Assembly: GCA_021775385.1 (NCBI GenBank)
Contig: JAJFHW010000280.1
Coordinates: 1-7,348, forward strand
Length of the DNA: 7,348 nt
From: Hyphomicrobiales bacterium
GTDB lineage: Bacteria; Pseudomonadota; Alphaproteobacteria; Rhizobiales; HXMU1428-3
Reading direction: 5' to 3'
Each line of letters begins with the position of its first letter. Within the stretch, counting starts at the first letter, position 1. The notes under the pieces were generated by a model. The model did not search any database. It was given only the letters and a program-made list of their open reading frames with translations, and was not told the origin of the DNA. The translations under genes were made by a program, and so were the position numbers. This document shows, piece after piece, positions 1-5,246 of this stretch.

Positions 1-592
1 TAACTTTAAATTCAATATCATCAATCACACTAGGCAAGGTGTAAAGATAACTCCCATCTCCGCGAATAAGAATTGGATCGGAAAGCGATGACGCTTCAAT
101 AGATTGTTCCCCGCGCACAAGGTCAGTCCAAACAACCGAGCGATCTTCAAGCTTAAAGCGCCAATGCGGTGTACGCCCTTCCGCTTCCAATTCAGCTCGC
201 TCCTCATCACTCAACTCTAAAGCCGCTCTATCATATACAGGCGGTAACCCACGTGACATTTGCCGCTTGCGCTTTCGATCTAATTCATCTGCTGTCTCAT
301 AACAAGGATAAAGCCGTCCCTCTGCCTTTAATTTCTCAGCAACGGCATCATATTTATCAAACCGTGTAGATTGACGAGCCTCAAAGTCCCAGCTTAATCC
401 AAGCCAGGTAAGGTCAGTTTTAATACCGTCCACATATTCTTCTTTAGAGCGCTCTAAATCCGTATCATCAATCCGCAACATAAATTGCCCAGCTTCTGCA
501 CGAGCATAAAGCCAGTTAATCAATGCGGGCCGTAAGTTACCAATATGAATTTTCCCTGTAGGGCTTGGCGCAAAGCGCGTAATCACAGTCAT
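1..592 (-). CDS. gltX: Glutamate--tRNA ligase, N-terminal part (3' end beyond window)
   Basis: This is the N-terminal 197 residues of a class I glutamyl-tRNA synthetase, which ligates glutamate to tRNA in the cytoplasm. The start [19 protein letters not shown] carries the family signature, with the HIGH-type ATP-binding motif as HIGN at residues 16-19. RIDDTD follows near residue 40. The segment [16 protein letters not shown], followed by LPPVYDRAA, replaces the zinc-binding cysteine cluster of the E. coli enzyme: only the first Cys remains. I recall this form from alphaproteobacterial GluRS. The KMSKS motif and anticodon-binding domain lie beyond position 1. Many alphaproteobacteria have two GltX paralogues, and this part does not show which one this is or whether it also charges tRNA-Gln. 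The start is the ATG at 592, preceded by a weak GAG about 8 nt upstream. The gene follows nadE by 70 bp and may be read through from it, as no terminator is visible between them. Confidence 0.95.
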   Translation of the reverse strand, partial: MTVITRFAPSPTGKIHIGNLRPALINWLYARAEAGQFMLRIDDTDLERSKEEYVDGIKTDLTWLGLSWDFEARQSTRFDKYDAVAEKLKAEGRLYPCYETADELDRKRKRQMSRGLPPVYDRAALELSDEERAELEAEGRTPHWRFKLEDRSVVWTDLVRGEQSIEASSLSDPILIRGDGSYLYTLPSVIDDIEFKV

Positions 593-662
593 TTTATTCT
601 CAATTCTTTCAAACTAAAACTAGGTTTCAATAGGCGGCCTCAATAACAAAGAATACAAAACT

Positions 663-2333
663 CTATTGATCTCTATATTTATTCGTAATCGGGTAGCGCC
701 GTCCGCGCCCAAAATTTTTCGATGAGATTTTAACACCTGGTGCCGCTTGCCGGCGTTTATACTCAGCTAAATAAACCAAATGCTCTATGCGTTTCACAAC
801 ACTTGCCTCATAGCCACCTTTCTCAACAATTTGAGAAACCGGCATTTCTTTTTCAATCAAACATTCCAAAATATCGTCAAGTTCATCATACGGTGGCAAA
901 CTATCCTGATCAGTTTGGTTTTCCCGCAATTCAGCAGTAGGCGCTTTTGTAATGATATTTTCCGGAATGACAACACCACTCGGCCCTAAACACCCAGCAG
1001 GCAACTGCTTATTCCGCAAGACTGAGAGCTCATAAACTTTTGTTTTATAGAGATCTTTAATCGGGTTAAAGCCACCATTCATATCACCATACAAAGTCGC
1101 ATACCCAACAGAAACTTCAGACTTATTCCCAGTCGTCACCAGCATATCACCGGTTTTGTTAGAAAGCGCCATCAACACAACACCACGTAAACGAGATTGT
1201 ATATTCTCTTCCGTCACCCCGCCAATACCATCAAGCATAACAGGCGCAATCACACCGCCCACAGCCTCAACAGCAGATGCAATTGGCAAAGTCTCATATT
1301 GAACACCTAAGTTCTTCGCGCATTCAGCCGCATCATCAAGGCTATCTTGCGCCGTGTAATGATAAGGAAGCATCACACAATGCACCCGATCAGCACCTAG
1401 GGCATCAACGGCCATCGCAGCACAAAGCGCACTATCAATACCGCCAGATAATCCTAGCACAACGCCTTTAAAACCATTTTTATTCACATAGTCGCGCAAA
1501 CCAACAACGCAAGCCGTATAAGCAGAAATATCCCCCTCATCAATCGGGTGGATTTCACCTTCAATGACACGCCAACTCTCATCAGTACGCTCAAATTCAA
1601 CAAGTCCAATATGGTCTTGAAATCTAGGGAACTGTGCGCCAAGTGTGCAATCGCCATTCAATACCAGTGTATCTCCATCAAACACCAACTCATCCTGGCC
1701 GCCAACCTGGTTAACATAAATCAAAGGAAGTTTCGTCTCTGCAACCCGAGCAACTGCGATGTTCATTCTAATGTCATGCTTATCAAGACGGTAAGGCGAG
1801 CCATGAATAGAAACCAAAATTTCAGCACCTGTTTCTTCTAAACATTCAGGAACTTCACTAGTCCATATATCTTCACAGATAGGGACACCTAGGCGCACAC
1901 CTTTAAAATTAATCGGCCCTGGCAAAGGACCTGCCTCAAAAACACGTTTTTCGTCAAAAACACCATAATTAGGTAAATCAACTTTATAGCGAGTTGTAGA
2001 AATCTCTCCATCTTCAAGCAAGAGCACAGCATTATAAAGAGAGGTTTTCTCTCCCCTCTCCTCTAACCAAGGCGCTCCAACTAAAATTGCTGGCCCCTCA
2101 CTAGTCACTTTAGCAAGCTCAAGCGCAGCAAGCTTCACAGCCTCTTGAAAAGAAGGTCTCAACACCAAATCTTCTGGTGGATATCCAGTAATGAAAAGTT
2201 CAGGCAACACCAACATATCCGCACCAAGCTTCTTAGCTTTAGCATGCGCATTCATTGCAAGAGCCACATTCCCTGCCAAATCCCCCAAAACAGGGTTAAG
2301 CTGTCCCAATGCAAATTTTAAACGGTCAGTCAT
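663..2333 (-). CDS. nadE: Glutamine-dependent NAD+ synthase
   Basis: The 556-residue enzyme makes the last step of NAD+ synthesis: ATP-dependent amidation of nicotinate adenine dinucleotide with ammonia from glutamine. Residues about 5-255 are a nitrilase-type amidase domain. Its expected Glu-Lys-Cys triad can be assigned as E45 (LPELFITGYPPEDL), K117 (RYKVDLPNYGVFDE) and C153 (VPICEDIW). NQVGGQDELVFDG (208-220) is also typical. The C-terminal synthetase domain begins near 275, and its ATP-pyrophosphatase P-loop is SGGIDS at 296-301. A glycine-rich TTGNKSE and YGDMNGGFNPIKDLYKT follow, as expected of NadE. The length fits the compact two-domain bacterial type; no truncation is seen. The start ATG has AGGA about 10 nt upstream. 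A terminator and a candidate promoter lie between aroG and this gene, so it is probably transcribed on its own, with gltX 70 bp downstream. Confidence 0.97.
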   Translation of the reverse strand: MTDRLKFALGQLNPVLGDLAGNVALAMNAHAKAKKLGADMLVLPELFITGYPPEDLVLRPSFQEAVKLAALELAKVTSEGPAILVGAPWLEERGEKTSLYNAVLLLEDGEISTTRYKVDLPNYGVFDEKRVFEAGPLPGPINFKGVRLGVPICEDIWTSEVPECLEETGAEILVSIHGSPYRLDKHDIRMNIAVARVAETKLPLIYVNQVGGQDELVFDGDTLVLNGDCTLGAQFPRFQDHIGLVEFERTDESWRVIEGEIHPIDEGDISAYTACVVGLRDYVNKNGFKGVVLGLSGGIDSALCAAMAVDALGADRVHCVMLPYHYTAQDSLDDAAECAKNLGVQYETLPIASAVEAVGGVIAPVMLDGIGGVTEENIQSRLRGVVLMALSNKTGDMLVTTGNKSEVSVGYATLYGDMNGGFNPIKDLYKTKVYELSVLRNKQLPAGCLGPSGVVIPENIITKAPTAELRENQTDQDSLPPYDELDDILECLIEKEMPVSQIVEKGGYEASVVKRIEHLVYLAEYKRRQAAPGVKISSKNFGRGRRYPITNKYRDQ

Positions 2334-2364
2334 CTATGCCCCGTCCTGTATCTTAAATACGTGT

Positions 2365-2377
2365 CATCTAAAAGATG
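2365..2377. repeat. 13-bp inverted repeat at the presumed nadE transcription start
   Basis: CATCT-AAA-AGATG is a hyphenated palindrome lying just downstream of the candidate nadE -10 element, about where transcription would begin. This is a usual place for a repressor operator, but the arms are only 5 bp and no regulator gene is in the window. It could be chance in AT-rich DNA. Confidence 0.3.
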
Positions 2378-2379
2378 TT

Positions 2380-2407
2380 TATATAGCAAAACTCTTAGTC
2401 CAGACAA
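2380..2407 (-). promoter_or_regulatory. Candidate sigma-70-type promoter for nadE
   Basis: Read on the minus strand, TTGTCT (2407-2402) and TATATA (2385-2380) are separated by 16 bp, each matching 4 of 6 consensus bases. The -10 is preceded by TGC, giving an extended -10 (TGnTATA). It lies right after the aroG terminator and about 47 bp before the nadE start, which fits an independent nadE transcript. This is inferred from sequence pattern only. Confidence 0.4.
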
Positions 2408-2458
2408 AAATAAACCGCACACTAAAAAGAAATGTAATTTCTAAATCCGTGCGCGGTC
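2405..2458 (-). terminator. Rho-independent terminator after the DAHP synthase gene
   Basis: On the minus strand ACCGCGCAC (2457-2449) pairs with GTGTGCGGT (2422-2414): nine pairs, one of them G-U. TTATTTTTG follows directly. Inside the large loop a second perfect 6-bp hairpin, AGAAAT-TAC-ATTTCT (2442-2428), stacks on the first and makes a two-tier structure. It begins about 15 bp after the aroG stop codon. This is the best terminator in the window and separates aroG from nadE. Confidence 0.8.
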
Positions 2459-2472
2459 TACAATATTTTTAT

Positions 2473-3891
2473 TTAAGCTGTTTTTGCTTCTGAAACTCGG
2501 TTACCGTGACGGTCTTTCTTCATGCGTTCAGCAATAAGGAAAGCAAGCTCCAAAGCCTGGTCTGCATTAAGGCGTGGATCACAATGAGTATGATAGCGTG
2601 CTGATAAATCAGCTTCTTTCACAGTTTTTGCGCCGCCAATACATTCAGTCACATTCTGGCCAGTCATCTCAACATGAACACCGCCAGCATGAACCCGCTC
2701 AGCCTGACAAATATCAAAGAAGCTCTCAACTTCACTTAACACCAAATCAAATGGCCGAGTTTTATAACCTGTTGACGCTTTGATCGTATTGCCATGCATC
2801 GGGTCACAAGACCAAACAACCTTGCGTCCTTCTTCTTGAACCTTACGAACAAGACGTGGCAAATGGGCTTGAACATCATCAGCACCGAAGCGGCAGATCA
2901 ACGTTAAACGACCAGCTTCATCTTCAGGGTTCAGCGTATCAATCAAACGCATCAAATCATCTTCAGAAATAGAAGGACCACATTTCAAACCAATTGGGTT
3001 TTTAATACCCCGAAGAAACTCAACATGAGCATGATCAACCTGGCGAGTTCTGTCACCAATCCAGATAAAGTGACCAGAAGTCGCGTATGTTTCACCTGAA
3101 GTTGAATCAACACGAGCAAACGCTTCTTCATAGCCAAGCAACAAGGCTTCATGACTTGTGAAAAAGTTAGTAGCTGTTAGCTGGCGTGTATTGTCTGAAT
3201 TAATCCCACACGCTTTCATGAAATCTAATGTTTCAGTAATACGAGTAGCAATTTCACCAAACCGTTCAGCCGCCGGGCTATTTTCTAAAAAGCCCAAAGT
3301 CCATCTGTGTACATGCTCAAGGTTAGCATAACCACCCTGCGCAAAAGCACGCAATAAATTAAGCGTTGCAGCAGATTGACGATATGCCTTTAGTTGGCGC
3401 CGCGGATCAGGAATACGATCTTCTGATGTAAAGTCGATACCATTAATGATGTCGCCTCTGTAAGAAGGCAATTCAACACCATCTTTTGTCTCCATTGGAG
3501 CAGAGCGAGGCTTAGCAAATTGACCAGCAATCCGGCCAACTTTAACAACAGGAACAGAACCGGCATAAGTTAGGACCACAGCCATCTGCAGCATAACCCG
3601 GAAGAAGTCGCGAATATTGTCACCATGATGCTCACTAAAGCTCTCAGCACAATCACCACCTTGCAACAAAAACCCATCACCTGTAGCAACACGACCAAGG
3701 CGCGCCTTCAGGTCACGAGCTTCACCTGCAAAAACCAAAGGAGGAAAAGAACTAAGAGTTTTCTCAACTTCTTTTAGTTCATCCATATTTGGATAATCCG
3801 GCACTTGCAATATTGGCTTAGACCGCCAGCTATTTGGGCTCCAGTTTTGGCTTTGGTTCTGGCCCCGGTTCTGGCTTGAAGACTTTGCCAT
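2473..3891 (-). CDS. Class II 3-deoxy-7-phosphoheptulonate (DAHP) synthase
   Basis: The enzyme condenses phosphoenolpyruvate and erythrose-4-phosphate to DAHP, the first step of the shikimate pathway to aromatic amino acids. It belongs to the plant/Mycobacterium-like class II family (named aroF, aroG or aroH in different genomes), not the E. coli AroFGH type. With M1 at 3891 it is 472 residues long. The four metal ligands known from the M. tuberculosis enzyme can be placed: C81 ([10 protein letters not shown]), H366 (CDPMHGNT), E408 (HVEMTGQN) and D438 (HCDPRLN). [13 protein letters not shown] (118-130), [20 protein letters not shown] and [13 protein letters not shown] are also diagnostic. 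The start ATG at 3891 is preferred over the in-frame GTG at 3903, because the Shine-Dalgarno AGGGAG (3908-3903) overlaps that GTG. The N-terminus carries an unusual Ser/Gln/Asn-rich repeat before the conserved [12 protein letters not shown] terminator follows. Confidence 0.96.
   Translation of the reverse strand: MAKSSSQNRGQNQSQNWSPNSWRSKPILQVPDYPNMDELKEVEKTLSSFPPLVFAGEARDLKARLGRVATGDGFLLQGGDCAESFSEHHGDNIRDFFRVMLQMAVVLTYAGSVPVVKVGRIAGQFAKPRSAPMETKDGVELPSYRGDIINGIDFTSEDRIPDPRRQLKAYRQSAATLNLLRAFAQGGYANLEHVHRWTLGFLENSPAAERFGEIATRITETLDFMKACGINSDNTRQLTATNFFTSHEALLLGYEEAFARVDSTSGETYATSGHFIWIGDRTRQVDHAHVEFLRGIKNPIGLKCGPSISEDDLMRLIDTLNPEDEAGRLTLICRFGADDVQAHLPRLVRKVQEEGRKVVWSCDPMHGNTIKASTGYKTRPFDLVLSEVESFFDICQAERVHAGGVHVEMTGQNVTECIGGAKTVKEADLSARYHTHCDPRLNADQALELAFLIAERMKKDRHGNRVSEAKTA
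3829..3876 (-). repeat. Degenerate 12-bp tandem repeat in the DAHP synthase N-terminus
   Basis: Three clear units and one decayed unit of 12 bp follow one another in frame: AGCCAGAACCGG, GGCCAGAACCAA, AGCCAAAACTGG, then AGCCCAAATAGC. They encode [12 protein letters not shown] and SPNS. The last two merge into the conserved family start NWSPNSWR. The extra units therefore look like a local duplication outward from the conserved motif, which lengthens the N-terminal tail without touching the catalytic domain. Confidence 0.8.
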
Positions 3892-3902
3892 AACAATAAA
3901 CA

Positions 3903-3908
3903 CTCCCT
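3903..3908 (-). promoter_or_regulatory. Shine-Dalgarno that decides the DAHP synthase start
   Basis: AGGGAG on the minus strand lies 11 nt before the ATG at 3891. The longer reading frame would start at GTG 3903-3901, whose first base is the last base of this motif, so it has no usable spacing. MAKSSS is therefore the likely true N-terminus rather than one four residues longer. Confidence 0.65.
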
Positions 3909-4025
3909 ATCAAAAAGGTAAAAGACGTAAAATATATAGTCAAAAATAAAGTCAGAAGACTTATATCGTATCCCCTAATGATCATAATTCTAGAAAGAAA
4001 CAACCATATAAATACGATTTGATAA

Positions 4026-4042
4026 TTTTAAGGGAAACCCCT
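4026..4042. repeat. Short hairpin motif, first of two similar copies
   Basis: The plus strand reads TTTTAAGGGAAACCCCT, a GGG/CCC mini-hairpin preceded by a T-run. It closely resembles the motif at 4109-4125: same length, TTTTA at one end, CCCCT at the other, GGG in the middle. Function is unknown; it may be a decayed second terminator. Confidence 0.35.
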
Positions 4043-4096
4043 CTTTAAAGAAAGCGGTTATAGGCCATTCCAGATAGATTTGCCAATCCAAAATGA

Positions 4097-4126
4097 GAAA
4101 AACAGCTTTTTTAGGGTTTACCCCTA
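4097..4126 (-). terminator. Possible weak terminator after the SDR gene
   Basis: On the minus strand, directly after the SDR stop codon, TAGGG-GTAAA-CCCTA forms a 5-bp hairpin. It is followed by AAAAA, GCTG and then TTTTTC. The A-run can also pair with the T-run, giving an alternative AAAAA-GCTG-TTTTT hairpin. The position is right, but the T-run is not adjacent to the GC stem, so this is a weak candidate. Confidence 0.35.
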
Positions 4127-4128
4127 GC

Positions 4129-4884
4129 TTATAAAGCAGCCATCATCCCGCCATCAACTGTAATCCCTGAGCCAGTCATATATGAGGCATCATCAGATGC
4201 TAAGAACAAAGCCGCTTTCGCAATTTCCTCTGGTTCACCAAAACGCCCCATCGGGGTGCGCGCTAAAATCTGTTCTTTCACAAATGGGTTTCGAACAAAC
4301 CGGCTCGTCAAATTAGTTGCCACAAACCCTGGGCAAAGATAATTTACTCTGATGTTATAAGGCGCATACTCAACAGCAAGCCCACGAGAAAGAGACGCCA
4401 TCGCAGCTTTTGTCGCTGAATATGCACTCATTTGCCGCGTTGAGCGCGTGCCCATAACAGACGCCAAATTAACAATCGCAGCATTCTCTGAAGCCCGAAG
4501 CAAATCCAAACCATCTCGCGCAAAACGAGCACCACCAACCAGGTTCACCTGTAAAACCAGGTTCCACTCTTCATCAGTCATATGACGCAAATCAGTACGC
4601 ACATTCATCCCAGCATTATTTACAATAATATCTAACTTACCAGAATGATCCGTAATTTGTTGAATAGCATGCTTAACAGAAGGACCATCAGTTACATCAG
4701 CGATAACTTCAAGCGCTTGCCCACCAGAGTTTTTAATTTGCCCGGCAACATCCTGAGCTTTTTCAGGATCAATATCAATCACATAGACAAAAGCCCCTTC
4801 AGAGGCAAATTCACGGGCAATCGACGCCCCAATGCCAGATCCAGCACCAGTAACCAACGCATAACGATCATTAAAACGGTTCAT
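4129..4884 (-). CDS. SDR-family NAD(P)-dependent oxidoreductase (FabG-like)
   Basis: This is a classical short-chain dehydrogenase/reductase of 251 residues, a cytoplasmic Rossmann-fold enzyme that oxidises an alcohol or reduces a ketone. The substrate cannot be told from sequence. It has the cofactor loop TGAGSGIG (12-19), an Asp after the second strand (D37, in VIDID) suggesting NAD(H) over NADP(H), NNAG (89-92), and the catalytic tetrad N114, S142, Y155, K159 (SAYSATK). The end GSGITVDGGM is typical of the FabG-like group. I chose the ATG at 4884 because GAGAG lies 5 nt upstream and the family normally begins just before the first strand. ATGs at 4896 and 4950 are in frame but lack a ribosome binding site, and the longer version adds 22 residues unlike any SDR. 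It has no obvious link to gor or aroG and sits between two structured gaps, so it may be an accessory gene. Confidence 0.9.
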   Translation of the reverse strand: MNRFNDRYALVTGAGSGIGASIAREFASEGAFVYVIDIDPEKAQDVAGQIKNSGGQALEVIADVTDGPSVKHAIQQITDHSGKLDIIVNNAGMNVRTDLRHMTDEEWNLVLQVNLVGGARFARDGLDLLRASENAAIVNLASVMGTRSTRQMSAYSATKAAMASLSRGLAVEYAPYNIRVNYLCPGFVATNLTSRFVRNPFVKEQILARTPMGRFGEPEEIAKAALFLASDDASYMTGSGITVDGGMMAAL

Positions 4885-4922
4885 AATCACTCTCATAAAT
4901 AGATGAATTTCAGGCTGTTTTA

Positions 4923-4935
4923 CGCCCAAAGGGCG
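4923..4935. repeat. GC-rich 5-bp hairpin upstream of the SDR gene
   Basis: CGCCC-AAA-GGGCG is a compact inverted repeat about 40 bp before the SDR start. It is much more GC-rich than its surroundings. No T-run follows on either strand, so it is not a normal terminator. It could stabilise the 5' leader or belong to the outer edge of the nested inverted-repeat element. Confidence 0.4.
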
Positions 4936-5004
4936 AGGCCGTAAACTCATAAATTAATTGTTTTTGGCGCCTCACAAGTTGTTGTTGGCTAGGAAAACAG
5001 CGAA

Positions 5005-5026
5005 ATACGGGGTTATTGCCCCGTAT
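5005..5026. repeat. 8-bp perfect hairpin inside the nested element
   Basis: ATACGGGG-TTATTG-CCCCGTAT has eight perfect pairs and a six-base loop. It is the most stable single hairpin of the element. No T-run follows on either strand, so it is not a terminator. Confidence 0.8.
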
Positions 5027-5031
5027 AAGTT

Positions 5032-5048
5032 GTTTGACGACGTCAAAC
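5032..5048. repeat. 7-bp perfect hairpin inside the nested element
   Basis: GTTTGAC-GAC-GTCAAAC has seven perfect pairs and a three-base loop, five bases after the previous hairpin. Together they fill most of the space enclosed by the CTCACAAGT/ACTTGTGAG stem, giving a multi-branched fold. Confidence 0.75.
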
Positions 5049-5120
5049 GCGACTTGTGAGAGCGTCCGTAGGATAAGGCTAATCTGGCTCTTACCAAAAG
5101 CAGTTAAATTATGAGTTTAG

Positions 5121-5142
5121 GGCCTAAATAGGCCAGCTTTTT
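5121..5142 (+). terminator. Terminator-like hairpin, plus-strand orientation
   Basis: GGCCTA-AA-TAGGCC (5121-5134) is a six-pair hairpin followed by AGC and TTTTT (5138-5142). In the minus direction no T-run follows, so it would stop plus-strand transcription. No plus-strand gene exists here apart from the candidate RNA it would end. The loop is only two bases, so the top A-T pairs probably open in RNA. Confidence 0.4.
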
Positions 5143-5162
5143 CAAAGCCAGCCTACATTCAC

Positions 5163-5191
5163 TTTATAAAGAAGAAACGGAAATTCATGAA
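5163..5191 (-). promoter_or_regulatory. Candidate promoter for the SDR gene
   Basis: On the minus strand TATAAA (5168-5163) matches 5 of 6 bases of a -10 element. It is preceded 17 bp upstream by TTCATG (5191-5186), a poor -35. A transcript from here would carry a leader of about 270 nt that includes the whole nested inverted-repeat element. The -35 lies inside a perfect 14-bp palindrome, so a bound protein could control it. This is pattern-based inference only. Confidence 0.25.
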
Positions 5192-5194
5192 TTT
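5181..5194. repeat. Perfect 14-bp palindrome, possible operator
   Basis: AAATTCATGAATTT is identical to its own reverse complement. It lies next to a second AT-rich inverted repeat (5196-5216) and overlaps the -35 of the candidate SDR promoter. A perfect 14-bp palindrome is more than usually expected by chance, though AT-rich DNA raises the odds. No regulator gene is nearby. Confidence 0.5.
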
Positions 5195-5195
5195 G

Positions 5196-5216
5196 GTTAA
5201 TATGTTATATATTAAC
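5196..5216. repeat. 8-bp AT-rich inverted repeat after gor
   Basis: GTTAATAT-GTTAT-ATATTAAC has eight perfect pairs and a five-base centre. It lies 30 bp past the gor stop codon. No T-run follows on the minus strand, so it is not a classic terminator. An operator or a processing/stability hairpin is possible. Confidence 0.5.
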
Positions 5217-5230
5217 ACCCCCAAAACCAT

Positions 5231-5243
5231 GTTTAGGGCCTAA
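5231..5243. repeat. 13-bp direct repeat, second copy at 5115-5127
   Basis: GTTTAGGGCCTAA occurs identically at 5115-5127 and 5231-5243. Each copy is followed within a few bases by AGGCC, giving two similar small hairpins. The copy here forms GGCCT-8-AGGCC (5237-5254), with the gor stop codon in the loop. The two copies bracket the palindrome-rich stretch downstream of gor. Confidence 0.6.
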
Positions 5244-5246
5244 GCA

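Larger units (their letters stand above)
3909..4128. other. AT-rich gap between the SDR gene and DAHP synthase gene
   Basis: No coding sequence is visible in this stretch. It should hold the DAHP synthase promoter, because the gene has its own strong ribosome binding site and follows a terminator-like hairpin. No convincing -35/-10 pair stands out; TATAAG on the minus strand near 3960 is the best -10-like match but lacks a good -35. Two 17-bp hairpin motifs lie nearer the SDR gene (4026-4042 and 4109-4125). Confidence 0.5.
4937..5124. repeat. Nested inverted-repeat element with long outer arms
   Basis: The left arm (4937-4967) and right arm (5094-5124) are inverted copies matching at 27 of 31 positions. 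The shared core is TTATGAGTTTA on the minus strand at the left arm and on the plus strand at the right. Inside, CTCACAAGT (4971-4979) and ACTTGTGAG (5052-5060) form a second perfect stem. Inside that are two independent hairpins, at 5005-5026 and 5032-5048. The element carries no open reading frame. No target-site duplication is visible outside the GGCC ends. It may be a non-autonomous repeat (MITE-like), a structured RNA or a cruciform. I recognise no named family. Confidence 0.75.
4942..5142 (+). ncRNA. Candidate structured RNA, plus strand (hypothetical)
   Basis: Read as plus-strand RNA, 4942-4967 pairs with 5094-5119, with one A-A mismatch and two U-G wobbles. Then 4966-4982 pairs with 5049-5066 with G-U wobbles (4967/5065, 4980/5051, 4982/5049) and one bulged A (5061); the two stems share 4966-4967. 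Two hairpins lie within. A small hairpin at 5071-5095 (GG-a-TAAG with CTTACC) uses the same CC as the outer arm. In minus-strand RNA every one of the five wobbles becomes an A-C mismatch, which favours the plus strand. A hairpin plus TTTTT at 5121-5142 would end it. A weak -35/-10 pair, TTAAAA (4871-4876), 17 bp, CATAAA (4894-4899), lies upstream. No known RNA family was recognised, and transcription is unproven. Confidence 0.3.

Noticed and set aside
593..662. Separate promoter or terminator between nadE and gltX
   Set aside because: Only a 4-bp hairpin (AGGC-C-GCCT) and unspecific T-rich sequence are visible; nothing reaches a supportable level.
663..2333. Several plus-strand open frames of 60-100 codons opposite nadE
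   Set aside because: They lie within a gene with full family signatures on the other strand, have no recognisable domain, and show the reading pattern of antisense shadows.
4897..4950. N-terminal extension of the SDR as a signal or targeting peptide
   Set aside because: The extra segment MSLRPRPLGVKQPEIHLF lacks a hydrophobic core and a ribosome binding site, and its DNA is part of the inverted-repeat region.
4966..5066. Cloverleaf-like fold resembling a tRNA
   Set aside because: The three possible arms under one stem do look like a cloverleaf. However, the stem and arm sizes are wrong, the conserved T-loop TTCGA sequence is absent, and there is no CCA-adjacent 7-bp acceptor.
5158..5230. 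Short minus-strand frame MVLGVLIYNILTKFMNFRFF... (23 codons) after gor
   Set aside because: There is no ribosome binding site before its ATG. It overlaps palindromes that explain the sequence better, and hydrophobic peptides arise easily from AT-rich DNA.
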